Origin: Termitomyces sp. T153
Taxonomy: Eukaryota > Basidiomycota > Agaricomycetes > Agaricales > Lyophyllaceae
Reading direction: 5' to 3'
Length of the DNA: 64,000 bases
Assembly (NCBI GenBank): GCA_018296165.2
Contig: JACKQL020000058.1
Coordinates: 186,001-250,000, forward strand
The notes below the pieces were generated by a model, which saw only the letters and a program-made list of their open reading frames with translations, was not told the origin of the DNA and searched no databases. Shown piece by piece: positions 1 through 12,531 of the stretch. Every line of letters starts with the position of its first letter. Positions within the stretch are counted from its first letter, which is position 1. The position numbers were made by a program, and so were the translations under genes.

Positions 1-1
1 T

Positions 2-163
2 GCAGCTGGGACGAAATTCAAGTCAATTCCCATGCCCGCCGAAAAGGAGTTTATGGTTTCCGCAAAGGAAGCCTTCCAAAAGCTAAAGGATAGTGAGGCT
101 TTCAAAGAAGCAGAAATCACAGAGATTGTACCACAATGGATCTTGATGCTCTCTGTCGGTTAA
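2..163 (+). CDS. 3' end of an unidentified protein-coding gene (partial)
   Basis: An open frame runs from the window edge to TAA at 161-163 and gives about 53 residues ending PQWILMLSVG. It is lysine/glutamate rich and looks like a genuine C-terminal exon: no stops, and composition like the other host genes. I do not recognise the family, and the upstream part lies outside the window. The next gene starts 450 bp downstream on the same strand. Confidence 0.55.
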   Translation, partial: AAGTKFKSIPMPAEKEFMVSAKEAFQKLKDSEAFKEAEITEIVPQWILMLSVG

Positions 164-615
164 TCAAAATAGTACAAGGTGCGACTAGTGTTCTACAAAC
201 GTCCTAACGAATGCTGAACATCATCTTTACCTAGCCGCGATTTTGATTCTAGATGTTCATGTGGGTGGAAGTGACCATTCTTGCATGTATTACTTCTGGG
301 CAGTTCATGTATCTAATGCTCAGAGTTGAATGTAAAATCAATGTTCATAAAAATTGTATCTCGACACTCATACTTCGGCGATAAAATAATAAATCACTCT
401 CAGCATTACCTGGCATCCAAAAGAAAATTTTCCGTGTCGTGAATGAAATGTGGTAACACTAATGCATTGGTCTGCAACGGCCATGGCGTCCAGACGCCTT
501 AAACTAGAGGTAGTTTCTCGGAACCTTTGGAGATTGCGTCGACGAACCACGTGACCCGATCATGTGCCTCCGCGTAACGCGTTGTTGACTCGTCACACGA
601 CGTCTCGACTCACTA
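164..615. other. intergenic region upstream of the BRCT gene
   Basis: No convincing coding frame on either strand. It should hold the 3' end of the preceding gene and the promoter of the BRCT gene. I see no clear TATA box near 616. Confidence 0.5.
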
Positions 616-3600
616 ATGCACCTCTTCGACGGCGTGCGCTACTCTCTTTCCACATCCTTGTCAGAAAGCCGCATTAACGAGCTCTCACATGTCCTCGATA
701 GTAATGGCGCTTCCTGTGTACAATCGATCGATGACGCGGCTCTGACACACTTCATCACAAATTCAAACAGTTTTGAGGGCTGGCAAGAAATTGCGACGCG
801 TGAAGAAGAGGGATATCTGGTGGTAGTCACAGTGCGTTGTATAATAGTGACTTCGATATCAATATCGATAACATGTGCGCGTCTTTCAGGACAAATGGGT
901 CGATAAATCACTAATCCTTGGAAAATTACAACAGTGAGCCTTTCTTTTCTTGGCTGTGGGTATCAAAGGCTTACTCCTATTTATATGAACTAGCTCGTCC
1001 TTTTACTCTGCTGATCCTGCTATGATATTCTCTGGTGTTGTTGCATGTGCTGCAGAGGTTCGTGGACTCTTCCTCTATCACTGATCCGAGAAAACATCTA
1101 TTGCGCTGTAGCTCGAAACAACAGACCTTGAGGTACTTTCTGCTGGAATCACTGCGCTAGGCGGACAATGGCGAACGGGCTTGACAAAAGATGTTACCCA
1201 TCTCTTCGTCACAAAAAATACCTCAGCGAAGTATTCAACCGCAATGCATTTTCGTAATGATACGCATGTCAAGATACTCCTCCCCCACTGGTTTGACGAT
1301 GCCGTTCGCCTGGGTATTGGTGGCTTGGATACCACACCATATGAATGGCCCGATCCCCCTATGCTACGCGCCCATGGCGCGGAGGACGGAGAAGGCGCGA
1401 AAGGGGACGCGATGAAGCGTTCTGCATTACGCAAGCTTGACAATGAGAAGAAGTCGTTGTATCGTACAGTCGACCTATTGTTCCCTGGTGCACCGCTACC
1501 CAATGATGAAGAGAGGATGTCGGAGTCCACTATTGAAAGTCCACGAGGGAAGTCAAAAAACGTCTGGGAAGGCCGTCGCGTTCTTCTAGGCCGCAGCTTG
1601 GAACTGTCAGGGAGCCGAAGAGATGCAGTTGAGGCAGAAATCCGAAGAGCAGGTGGTAAGATTGTATCGTACGAAGGGGGAAAGGATGAAGAAGCGGCAG
1701 CAATCGATGAATGTGATGTATTGATCACAAGATTTCGTAGTGGAAAGGCTTATGTTCAGGTACATCTCTCATATTATCTTGATTTCTAGTCTGATATTTC
1801 CAAGGCTATAAGGCACAACAAAACCATCGGAACTCTGCCGTGGGTATTTCATGTGCATTCAATCGGTACTCTATCGCCGCCTATGGACCAGCTCCTCTGG
1901 TATCCGATACCCAAACGACCTATAGAAGGCTTCTCTGGCCATGTGTGTCCTCTCCCGTCTGTCCTCGAATTACCAATCCTGACCTGTACCGTAGGAAATC
2001 ACAGTGACAAATTATACGGGGGAATCGCGCGAATACATCAAAAAACTCATCATAGCCATGGGCGCCGTATTCACTCCCAGCATGTCTGGGAAGAACACTG
2101 TCCTCATTGCTGCATAGTGAGAATGTTCTTAATTTTATGTTAGCAACCATTAATCAATTGTGAATGACAGTATATCCGGACAGAAGACCGAGAAGGCCGC
2201 ATCATGGTCTATCCCAATTGTTAATCACCTCTGGCTCGAGGACTGCTTTGTGAAATGGCGAAATTTAACTGTCGCACTCGAGAAGTATATCGTCTTCCCG
2301 CCTGGTGTAGATTTCTCTCGGCAGCTTGGGGATCGTGGGGTCGGCCGCGGAGTGGAAGAGATTGGGGAAGATGATCTGGAGTTCCTCGAGCAGGAAGACG
2401 ATGTGGAAGAGACTGTTGCGCCTGAGCCTCAAAGTGAAGTGTCTAATCCTCAAGACGGGGAAAAGAAAACAAATGGAAGCGCCGAACCATTGAGCACACC
2501 TGGTAGCACACGAGATGCTAAAGAGGTTGAGGAGGTCGTTAGGGCTGATGGGGATGGAGATCTGCACATGCAGGTCGAACTTCAAGCCTTCCAGGTCGAG
2601 GTGGAGGAGCTAACAACTACCAAGATGGCTGAGAATGAGGACGAGGACGAGGACGAACCAATGGAAGAGGAGGAGGAACCGCCTGCATCCTTTAGGCCCA
2701 CGCTGACTCCAAGGTCCACTAAGAGCATCGTGGAACGTATACAGGACAAGGGCGAGAGCGCGGCTAAGACGAGGATTAAGTCACGGTCGCAAGGCAGGCC
2801 TAAAGAAGACCGTGGTGCCACTCCTGAGGTAGCTATCACAAAACGCAAGAGCGGTCAGTCGAAGGTCACTCCTATGAAGAAGCGGTCGCGTGTTGACTCA
2901 GGAAGTAGCACCAGTAGTGATGATGAGTTTGAGATTGTGGAAGCGACTGCAAAGAGAGCGAGTAAAAAACTTGTGAGGCGGGTCGGGGAAAGGAATGACA
3001 CATGGATTATGGATGCAGTGGAGGTGACACCTTTGCGACCTGAGAAGGCGGCGTATGAGAGTAGGGACGAGTCAGAACAAGAGGAAGACGTTCCACAGAA
3101 GCCGCGGAGTCGTGTTTTGAAGAAGTCACCTAGCAAGAGAATATTGAGTGACGAAGAATCGGAGAAAATGACGAGGAAAAGGTCACGGAAGGATCTGTTT
3201 ATTGATGACGAGGCTGACGATGCTGGCAACCATGAGTCTAACGCCATTAGTGTAAAGGAGGGGAAGAAGAGAGCGAAGTTGGACGAGGAGGAAGAGGAGG
3301 AATCATCGGTAGAAGCCAAAAGTCGCAACGCTGTGATGAAGCCGTCAATGTCATCAAAGGGGGGAGGGAGGGGAACACGCCCATCTTGGGAGTCGGAGGA
3401 TGAAGACATGGATGTTGTGTCGACATCTAAATCCAAGGCCAAGCCAAAGATGGTAGAAGTAGAGCGTCCAAGGCCCAAGCCGACCGCCAAAGCCAAGAAG
3501 TTTGTCGAACCTTCAGCATTTGCAGAAGAAAACGAATCTTCTCTATCTCTTCGACCTGCTGCTGTCAAATCTCGAACATCGTTTTCTAAGTCGAAGAAAA

Positions 3601-5651
3601 TCTTCACACCGCCTGTGTCGGACGAGGATGAGCCTTCTACATCGAGGAAGACTATCGTTCAACCTCGAGCTTCGACTTCGAAGTCAAGAAAGGCTCCCAA
3701 GCTACTCACGCCGGACGAAGATCATTCTCCAGCAAAAAGGTCTGCAACTAAACCCGGTCCTTCGTCTTCAAAGTCAAAGAAGATCTCTCCTTCTATGTTG
3801 GATGAAGACGATGAACCGTCCCCTTCAAAGAAACACGCCAGCAAAACAACAGCTTTGGCATCCAAAAAGTCGAAAAAAGCTACGGCACCGCCAGTTTTAG
3901 ACGAGGACTCGGATTTGACTCCTCCACCAATCTCTCCAGCCAAGAAGGCAATGGGCAAAAACGCGCAGGCCCAAAACTCGAAAAAGGGAAAGAGTAAGGC
4001 TGTTTCGGAGGACGAGGACGAGGACGAGGACGACGGACCACAACGTGCTAGTAAAACATACGCTATCAAGTCGAACGGGCATTCTAAACCTTCCACTGAT
4101 CTCGTATCTCTCACTACTCCGAAACGGACTGTCTCAGTTCTTCTGCCTGGACTATCGCTTAGCACTAAAAAGGCTTCTCAAAGCAAGGATGTTGCTTCAA
4201 CCAGTCTTTCTCACTCGGATAGCATCCGAGTCGTTGCGAATGAACGAGCCTCAAGAGGTCGAACGGCGACAACGTCCGGCTCAGCGACTAAAGCTAAAGC
4301 GAAGGCAAAGCCAGCTACAGCCCCGTCGAGGTCAATGTCTCCTCCTCCAACAACGGATGATGATACACCTGTGATCAGCAGTGGGCGGGCGAAGCGTGGA
4401 GCTGCGGCAAGGGCGTCGCAGAAGCTCCACGAGGAGATCATGCCGGATGTTATGACCTTCCAGCAAGAAATGCGAAATGTTGGGAAGGGTAGACGAAGTT
4501 TGGGAGCCATTTCTATGCCCGGTGCTAGTGGAAGTGCCAATAAGCGGCACCTAATGGACAAGAGCTCGGATGAGGAAGAGGGCCATTCGAGGAATGTGAA
4601 GCGTCCACGCTTATCTACGTCGCATGCGATGAAGGGCAAGGCGACGGCGGGTCAAGAGGATCAGGAGGAAAATGAACCTTCCAGACCTGTAAAGGGTAAA
4701 GGGAAGAAGAAACCTGATGACGACGGAGAAGGCAAAGGCAAACCAGCGAAGTCGAAAACAACGAAGGTAGACGGTGTGGATCTCAGGTTTGGAGCATTAT
4801 TCTGTTTCACTCATTCCTGCATTTCCGAACTCATGCCTTTTCTTTTATCGGTAGCGTCGATTCAAAGCCTGGCACAGTGCGACTTATGACAACCCAGGTT
4901 CCGCTGAGCGACGACGTTGCCAAGGTTTGTATCTCAATCTTTTCTAGTCGAAAACTGCTTGATTCTGTGTTTAGGTATTAATTAAACTTGGGGTCAAAAT
5001 CACGGTCAAGCCCTCGGAGTGTACTCATTTACTTGCACCCCATCTTGTTCGAACAGAAAAGTTCCTTTGTGCGCTTGCGAGTGCCCCTTTCATCATGACG
5101 GACAGGTGGGCCATAGAATCAGCTGCTGCCAAGAAGCTTCTCGGTAAGTGCTCAGGTAGATTAGAGTGAAGTTTCCCGACTGACCGTCTATCTGTACCCA
5201 TAGATGAGCGAAATTACCTGTTGCGTGACAAGATCAATGAGAAAAAGTTTGACTTTGTGCTCGCAGATGCATTGTCACGAGCGAAAAAGCTTCGGGGTAC
5301 ACTTTTTTCCAAAATGGTTTTTTACATTACCCCCAAGGTATCAGTCAACATCCAACTGCTTAAGAATGTTGTGACTGCGTGTGGCGGTCAGGTAAGTGAC
5401 TTGACTATTGTTGATCAATTGAATCACTCAAGTATTGTGATTAGGTCAATACTCAAATACCAACATTACGAATCATGAATGCCAGTAATGATCGGTACCT
5501 CATCTCGTGTCCGGCTGATGCCGCGATTTGGCGGCCTATTGCCTCAACCCATCCCATATATACCCAGGAACTGATCTTGACATCCGCGCTGAGGCAGGAG
5601 ATTGATTGGGACAACGAGAACTATAGGGTTCCTAACTCAATATTTCGATAG
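616..5651 (+). CDS. multi-BRCT DNA-damage response protein, Rtt107/Brc1-like
   Basis: My splice model has 11 exons: 616-831, 890-933, 994-1057, 1112-1759, 1790-1942, 1995-2116, 2171-4786, 4855-4924, 4975-5143, 5204-5391 and 5445-5651. All introns are GT-AG and all phases close, giving 1,498 residues. Four BRCT domains lie in the first ~450 residues, with typical W-containing ends such as DKWVDKSL, LLPHWFDDA and VNHLWLEDCF. A ~840-residue linker follows, rich in Lys, Ser, Asp and Glu. Two C-terminal BRCT domains (about 1,295-1,375 and 1,395-1,490) end the protein. This 4+2 layout is that of yeast Rtt107 and fission yeast Brc1, scaffolds that bind phospho-H2A at damaged replication forks through the last pair; the role here is inferred. 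The acidic and SK-rich linker is probably disordered and phosphorylated. The ATG at 616 starts directly on the first BRCT strand. The exon at 994 is the least certain. Confidence 0.85.
3571..3960 (+). repeat. degenerate protein-level repeat inside the BRCT gene linker
   Basis: About four imperfect copies of a ~33-residue unit occur in frame, each with a basic S-K-S-K-K type core followed by an acidic D-E-D stretch and a Ser/Pro-Lys pair. The pattern is clearer in protein than in DNA, so it is an old and diverged repeat. Confidence 0.5.
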
Positions 5652-6128
5652 TTCACCGGACATCGAACTCGTTACGTATAATGTATATCCCTTTCATATT
5701 TAAGACTACGCAACCTGACCTATCTCTCTTTTTAATTTTACCTCTACATCGGTGTTCCAATGATTTCTGATCCCAAGATATCGGGAGGTCGACAAAATAA
5801 GTATATGTTTATTGCCTTAGTATTTCTTCTTTTCTCCTTCCCTCTTACATTATTCCTTTTCATCGCTCACTATGTAGAGCTCGACCAGTCCTTTGGACTA
5901 ACGAATAGCTCTATTGCTGCCAAGTGCTATAAAACCTGTCAAAGCTCGGTAGAAAATGTACATGCTTTGTTGCGATATCCTCGGTGTTGACATGAGATCA
6001 GAGATAAAACAATTTCCCGCGCGAGGCAACTTCAAGGTTGTGAAAATCAGAAGTTCTTTCGTGTACTTACATAGGACGGGTGACGTAGGGCCCGTTCAGC
6101 CACAATTTCGAGCCTCGACGTACAAATA
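5652..6128. other. 3' flank of the BRCT gene, no gene seen
   Basis: Short frames only. One hydrophobic 76-codon frame at 5760-5990 has no start context or family resemblance. The stretch ends at AATA (6125-6128), directly before the first long inverted repeat. Confidence 0.45.
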
Positions 6129-6620
6129 CCCGCTACTTTAGTAGTGGGTTCTTGTGGGCCTATCGAAAAAAAAGTTCAAAGTTGATTCAGATAAGTAGCC
6201 CGGACCGTTGATCCGGGCCGCTCGTTGGCCACCGTCCTTTTTTTCAATGTTTCTTTTTGTTTTTCCTTGGGTTTTTTTTAAATCTACTCTCCGTAGGAGC
6301 CATTTCTCTGGTCAGGTTTGTGTTGTATTTCCACTTTCCACTTAGGTTTGTGTTGTATATTCACTTGTACCTTCCATGTTGTATGTTACATGTGATGGTA
6401 CTCCTTTTTCCTTTTTTTTTTAATTTTCTTTGTTTTTCTTCCGTTTTTTCAACTCCATTCTCCGTAGGAGTCATCAGGTTTGTGTTCTATTTTTACTTGT
6501 ACCCTTCATGTTACATGTGATTTATAATGGATGTTCCATTATGCCCCTTTTGTATCTGTACCGACCAAACTGTTCAAACATTTTTGTCTTTCTACCGCAA
6601 TGTCAAATTTCTGCCCATCC
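6129..6620 (+). repeat. long inverted-repeat copy A (forward)
   Basis: Starts with the near-palindrome CCCGCTACTTTAGTAGTGGG (6129-6148), then a shared block with a poly-A run, GTTCAAAGTTGATTCAGATA and a T-rich stretch. It matches copies at 8865-9293 (reverse), 9295-9855 (forward) and 30626-31278 (reverse). Unlike those copies it still has CpG sites, e.g. within 6200-6240. I see no transposase between A and its reverse partner. Confidence 0.65.
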
Positions 6621-7110
6621 ACTTCCTTGATGGCCCCATCATTATACGCAAACCAAGTGCGCTTGGAGGCATGGCTGTTGTTTGAGAGCTTGGATTCGAG
6701 GTCTTTGAGGTCAGCAGGGTCTAAAGGGAAGTATGTGGTGTTGATTGGATCAGAGGTGGAGAGGGGAAGAGAGGGTTTGGCAGATATGTATGTTGGTGTA
6801 TTGACCTCGAATCCAATCCCAAATCCACCTCAGAATCCACCCTAATGTAAACAAATGTACTGGTAACCCTAACATTTACCATCAAATCAGAATTAAATCA
6901 GAATTTGACACAATTATCACATTAGAATAGAGACCATATTGCAGTGGTATGCTTTTTAAAAAACTTTTTATGTAAATTGTGAACAAGAAAACCAACAAGT
7001 AGCAGGCAGTGCAGCTGCAGAGGGCGCCCTTGATGGTCAAATTTGATGATGGCAAGAAAGAGATCTGACAGCAATTTTGGAGAGTGGCCTGAGGTGGTGT
7101 GGCAATCACT

Positions 7111-7180
7111 CCCACTACTCTGTAGTGGGGTTCTTGCAGCCTCTGTCCAAAAAAAAGTTCAAGGTTGATTCAGATTTCAT
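7111..7180 (+). repeat. internal copy of the inverted-repeat terminus
   Basis: Begins CCCACTACTCTGTAGTGGGG and continues with the same poly-A and GTTCAAGGTTGATTCAGA block as the ends at 6129 and 31278, then diverges. Confidence 0.6.
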
Positions 7181-8864
7181 CTGTCAAGGGCACCCTCTGT
7201 AGCTGCACCACCCGCTACTCTTTGTATATACTACTGCAATAAGTTTTTACATATGTTCTTTTTAATTCTAAAGTACTAAGTTTAAAATAAATGATGGTTA
7301 AAAATGCAGCAATGGCACAACACCATGTGACATTGTCATATGGCCATGTGATTGACACATAGTGTAGCCTTCACAATGCTAGTGTACTCTTTCTATATTG
7401 GAGCTTCTGTTTTAATTATGTACATGTTTACCCACACCCCTATGGCACTCATTTACAACAATTTAATTATTATTTACCTACTCCTCATTGTGTTGGACAA
7501 TATTTGTTCAAATCACATACATCTTTAAAATGTTCAGAATTGTTCACTTGTTTCACCCTTGTACCTATAATGCAACCTTGTTACAAGATGCAAAAAAGGC
7601 CTTATATCTGTCATTGAGAAATATCCAGACATTTTGATGAATCTCAATGTACTATACCTTTCTTGGCAGTAAGTAATTACAATCATCAATGTAACAAAAT
7701 CTCATTGCATCATGCAGGACTTGCAACCATTCACACATGGTCTTGAAGTATCATACATTGTGTGGTTATGACACCAGTAACATGATGGTTCTGACATTTC
7801 ATGCATTGAAGAAGAAGGAGCTATGGAACAGGGGGCATGAGTTTTTGATGGATGGCCATGCATTCAATTGTTCAGCACACAACATTAGATGTTTGCAAGT
7901 TCAACAACCACAAATTCACTCTCAAACATGAGCAATGGATATGGATCATACATCATGCACTTAGGTATTTTCTTAAGGGACAATAGTGCAGATTTGTCAA
8001 AATCTCAAACAATTTGAATAACAATGTATTTCTCACAAATCCATTGGTGCAATGACAGTGGCACAGAAGTAAGTTTGAATAGTGAAGCTTTATTGTGTAA
8101 GTACAGAGACAATGGCAAAGAAAGTCTGTGGAGAAGGGTTTGAAAGCAGCATCATTCTATCATTAATATTTTCAAATGGATACAAGAATCATAAGTACCA
8201 GTTCTGGAATGAGGTTCAATGCCACTATCTTATCTTATCTCCAAATCATTTGACAGCTAGCATTGAGCACTAGCCTAATGATTGCAGGCCATCTAGGATA
8301 GCAATTTTATTTTTTCATTTACAATGTTGATTCCAGAAGTTTTTTTATTCCTCACACTCCCAGATACCACTGTTTGTTTCCTGGTGTCACTCAGACTAGT
8401 GCACTCAGTCTTGATTGTGTGACTGTCCAAGGCCTTAATGTGTCCAGTCAAATCAACTGCAATGTACATAATGTTGTTTGTTTGGGTCTAATTAAGACCC
8501 CATTGGATCTTGAACAGATAATTCAATCAGGTAATGTTGTTATGTCTACTTCAAACTTGAAATGTTCAACTATTATGCTATTTGAATGCTTCAGATTGAT
8601 AAACAATTGTGTACAGGTGTCTGCAGAAAAGACTTTTGTTTGATATCATACTGTGTATAGTCTTGACTTGTGAGTGATGCAATGACACTTGCTGATGCAA
8701 GATAATTCCCCTCATACCATGCTATGATAACAACACAAGCTAGAGGTTTTGGAGAATAAAGTGGATTTGACATTGATTGAACTTACTTTGCATTTGACTA
8801 GTGGTGTACCTCATATCAGTTTACACTTATATGTCAGTGGAAAGGTACTTTGCTGGTTTTGAGT
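7181..8864. other. AT-rich, CpG-poor interior without a recognisable gene
   Basis: Only frames under 95 codons, none with a recognisable domain. Composition matches decayed repeat DNA. No transposase motif was found by eye. Confidence 0.5.
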
Positions 8865-9293
8865 CAATCACAATGGAATTGGAACTTGGGAGGGTGGATT
8901 GTATAGGATTGGTGCTAGGGGGGATGTAGCATGCAGGTAGGGGAAAAAGAGACATGGCATTGGAGAGACAGGGATGTTTGACCTGTTTAATGTTTAATCT
9001 AAATATGGATGCAAAAGGAGGATATAGAACATCTGTTGTAAATTAAATGTAACAGACAACTTGGAGGGTACAGATGAAAATAGAACACAAACCTGGGCAA
9101 ATAAATGGTTCCTAAGGAAAGTAGACTTAAAAAAGGCAACAGGGAAGATAAACAATTAAAAAATAGATAAATTAAGGAATAGAAATACAGGAACAGATGG
9201 GCTGCCTGGATCAATGGTCTGGGCTACTTATTTGAATCAACTTTGAACTTTTTTTTTGATAGGCCCACAAGAACCCACTACTAAAGTAGTGGG
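8865..9293 (-). repeat. long inverted-repeat copy B (reverse)
   Basis: Reverse-complement match to copy A and to copies C and D, ending in the near-palindrome at 9274-9293. Where copy A has CpG, B has CpA: the block around 9205-9225 reads CAGACC and CAATGG on its two sides instead of CGG-type sites. Confidence 0.65.
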
Positions 9294-9294
9294 A

Positions 9295-9855
9295 ATAAGT
9301 GGCGTGGACTGTTGATCTGAAGGGCCTGTTGGTTCTGAGTACTCCTTTTTTCTTTTTTTCTTTTTTATTTTTTATTTTTTATTTGTTTTTCCTTAGTTTT
9401 TTTAAATCTGTTTTCCATAGGAGCTTTCTTCAGTCAGATTTGTGTTCTATTTTCAATTGTACCCTCCATGTTGTATGTTACATGTGATTTATAACAGATG
9501 TTCCATATGCCCTTTTGCATCTGTATCTCAATTGAACATCAAACAATTCAAACATTTTTGTCTCCCTACCACAATGTCTCTTTTTAACTTACCTGCATGC
9601 TATATTATCCTGGGCACCAATCCGATACTATCCAAAGTCAATTCTATTTGCTTCTCTGATAGCGATCTAGCTTGATTGATAGGCAATTTGACTTCTTGTA
9701 TTCATGCTTCTGTTTTTACAAGACTCCCACCAATATTCAAGGCAATGTGGAGTTCTCACCCTTCAAATGATGAAAAACAGACACATACTATTTGTGTTAT
9801 CAGCAAGGATGCTGTTGATTGCTCCATCCTTATAAGCACAATATATAATCTCAAC
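9295..9855 (+). repeat. long inverted-repeat copy C (forward, outer end missing)
   Basis: Begins inside the repeat at ATAAGTGG, directly against the end of copy B, and continues collinear with the reverse complement of 30626-31215, including a T-rich tract and a stretch at about 9,740-9,840. The outer ~80 bp, including the palindromic tip, is absent. Confidence 0.65.
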
Positions 9856-10224
9856 TTGTATGCTACTTTATGTTTCATTCATGTCAATACACTGATTTAT
9901 CCAGATTTTTCCTGCACCATCAGCCTTTGTGTTCTGATATCATTGATTCTTTGTTGCACATAGAGGAAAAATTTGCTATATCCAGAGTGTACACAGCTAT
10001 TGCTGATTGCATTTGAGTTTGTTTTCCTTCCACCTTATCTGGTTATGACTTATCCCTCAATTTGATCAATGATTCTTTAATTGCCAATCCTGGTGTTGAG
10101 TTCAACTTTCCACATCCTGCTGCATGTTTGGCCTTCAGTTTTGCCACCCTGCATTGCTTGGTCATATTTGTAAATGTTATCCAATGGTGTGTGCATGAAA
10201 AGGACAGCAGAGTTTGCTGTGGTC
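9856..10224. other. decayed repeat DNA between copy C and the truncated LTR
   Basis: AT-rich and nearly CpG-free, with no supported gene. It does not resemble the first 300 bp of the downstream LTR, which shows that the 5' LTR of the old element is truncated here. Confidence 0.45.
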
Positions 10225-10796
10225 ACTCCTGCTCTTTCTGCTCAAAAAACTCCCCTACCTCCCTCAAATTAATGTACAAATGACTGTCAATTAAGTCTAT
10301 AGGAGAGAGGGAGGTTAGTAAGGTAAAGAGAGGAGAACAAGGATGGAAAATGAGTGAGGGAATGGGGGCTGTGTTGATGCCAAGCATATAGAGCCTCAAA
10401 AATTGTCATCCATTGGGCACTGAACAACTGGAATGATGACAGAAGGCCATATAGGGCACCATGGTCCATGTGCAAGTAGAGCAGTATAAAGGGGAGGGGG
10501 AATTTTGAGGCCATCAAGCAACATTTGGCATGTGGCTCAGAATCCCCAGGGAGCAGATTACTCAGGCCCATAATGTGAACTGAGCTTCAATCGAGGTTTT
10601 TTCTGATAATTGAACCTTGTTATTAGTTTGAACTTTCATTTGAACTTATACTTGAAATCAATCTAAATCAATATATTTACTACAATACAAAAGCTGTGTG
10701 ATTTTGAGTGAATCTCAAGCCCTCAAACTTGTTGAGTTGTAGTTGTTTGGTTTGGTCTCTAAGACAAATAAAACCAAATAATTCAAATTTGCATCA
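10225..10796 (+). repeat. 5' LTR of the old element, 5'-truncated
   Basis: Aligns by eye with 30056-30625 of the 3' LTR, at about 90-95% identity. It ends GCATCA at 10796. About 302 bp corresponding to 29754-30055 is missing. A TATA box is retained at 10495-10500. Confidence 0.8.
10495..10500 (+). promoter_or_regulatory. TATA box in the old 5' LTR
   Basis: TATAAA in a context identical to that at 30315-30320 in the 3' LTR; it probably drove the element's genomic RNA. Confidence 0.5.
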
Positions 10797-10888
10797 TCTG
10801 AAGCCCACCATGAGAGGTTCAATTACACTTTTAATACACACTTTTGGGTCTCCTTTCTTGGAGTCCATTTTAGAGACTATATCATTAG

Positions 10889-12417
10889 TTTTGCTCCACC
10901 AGGTTCTTGGCCAGGTTCACCTAAGGTTATTACACCAAAGGTTAAAAACTTGAGAGTTTCTCCAGCAAGGAAACAAAACACTTGTGCTAATAGCAAGAGT
11001 GCAGAGTTTCATTTGCCTGATCCAGAAGCTCTACTACAAAAATGAAAGTTTCATCTTCAGAAGGTAGAACAACATTCACAACCTTCAAACTAAAACCCTA
11101 TATCAGCACCTACTTTACCTGTTGTCACCAAAATGAGTGAAACTGTGAAGCAAAAGATGCCCCTGTCTATGAGCAGTCATGCTTCAAAATTTGTGCATAC
11201 ACAGCCAAGTGAAGTCTTGTGCTTTCTGCAGAAAATGGAGACTTTGTTTGAACATGCTGGGATCACCCTCTGCTAAAGAAAAGAAAAAGAGGATTGTGGA
11301 GTATGTAGATGCAGTTACAGAAAAAGAGTGGAGGGGTTTTGATTCTTTTGAAGATGGCAAGTCTTGAGATGACTTTGTCAAAGAACTCAAGGATCTATAC
11401 CCTGAAGCTGTAGACAATGTTGGGCAGGTTTCCTATCTTGATAGAATTTGCAGGGAACATGCACAACTAAGTTGAAGCAATGTGGCTGAAATTCACTCCC
11501 TCATCAGAAAGTTCAGAGGAGAGGCAAAACTGCTGTCTGAGGTGCTCCATAATAGTACTCTAGTAAACAAATTTATGCAGTGCTTTACCCCTACTTTTGC
11601 AGATGTCACAGAGGACAAACTTCTAAGCAAGTATGGCCATTTCAAAGATGCTGCTAGGAACAGACATGAGGATGACCAATATGATCTTTCTGAAGTAATA
11701 GCAGTAGTGACAGCCCTAGTGGGCAGGAAGTCTTTGCATTCAGACAGAATAATCAGTGGGGACACAGAGACTGTTGGTACAGAAGAAAGAATTAAAGAAG
11801 AGAAATCAGAGGAAAAATTGGGCCACCTTCAAGATTCTATTTTGGCAATTGGCAAACAAGTCCTGGCAGTACAACCAGGGCAGGCACAGTTGAAAATAGC
11901 CTTTCTGACTGCAAGGAATGATGTTAGAGTAGAGGGAGCAGCTCCTGCTCCCCATTCCACTCTGGCTACATCCACTGCAGGAGCAAACTGCTTTTACTGT
12001 TGGAAACCAGGACATAGGATGGCTGAGTGTGAACACTTGAAGTCACATATCCTAAAGGGATGGGTCATATTAATAGAAGGGAGGACTTGTCTGCCTAACA
12101 GGATGCCTGTGGCCAGTGACCCTTCAAACAAGTCTCCCTGTGAAAGAATCAATGCTCTCAATGACCAAGCCATGAACTTGCTTTCTGGTTGGGCAGAGGA
12201 AGAGCCTGCAGACAATCAAGTCTTTTCTACTTATGTAAATGCAGCTTATGATACCAGAGATGACTTGTTAGAAAATATCAGTCAGAATGAGTCAGACAGG
12301 CTGGCTGAGGTAGAGAGGAGCCTAACAAAAATGGAAGAGCTAATGTCAGTGTTTATAAACACTAGGAACACAGCAAACCCAAATGAAGGGCAGCAGCCCA
12401 GCTCTAAGGATTTTTAG
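10889..12417 (+). pseudogene. gag pseudogene of the old Ty3-type element
   Basis: Coding character begins near 10,889 and passes an ATG at 11,133, but it is broken by stops and a frame change between 11,265 and 11,480. The longest intact piece is 11,482-12,417 (311 codons). It carries a CCHC zinc knuckle (CFYCWKPGHRMAEC, C-x2-C-x4-H-x4-C) at about 11,989-12,030. This is the nucleocapsid-type knuckle of Gag proteins. I counted no CpG in 11,821-12,420. Confidence 0.75.
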
Positions 12418-12531
12418 AGGGCTCAAGGAAGGTGCCAGGAAGAGAGACCACTTTACCAAGAGTACCTAAGGCACCTGAGATACCAACTGAAAACTCTTGG
12501 AGAGCAGAATCAACTCTGCCAGTGCAGCATA

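Larger units (their letters stand above)
6129..9293. mobile_element. possible non-autonomous element bounded by long inverted repeats
   Basis: Copies A (6129-6620, forward) and B (8865-9293, reverse) face each other. Both outermost ends are the 20-bp near-palindrome, and AATA lies just outside each end (6125-6128 and 9294-9297), a possible 4-bp target duplication. The interior is AT-rich, almost free of CpG from about 6,850, and has no long open frame. A third copy of the terminal ~70 bp sits inside at 7111-7180. The differing CpG content of A and B argues against a simple single-insertion history, so the pairing is tentative. Confidence 0.4.

Noticed and set aside
5760..5990. Hydrophobic frame that could be a small membrane protein
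   Set aside because: No homologous pattern, weak start context, lies in the 3' flank of the BRCT gene.
7181..8864. Search for a transposase inside the long inverted repeats
   Set aside because: Only short frames; no catalytic DDE/DDD context or zinc finger was visible in any frame.
10797..10830. tRNA or self-priming primer-binding site for the old element
   Set aside because: The bases after the 5' LTR match neither a tRNA 3' end that I can name nor a complement within its LTR; mutation may have erased it.
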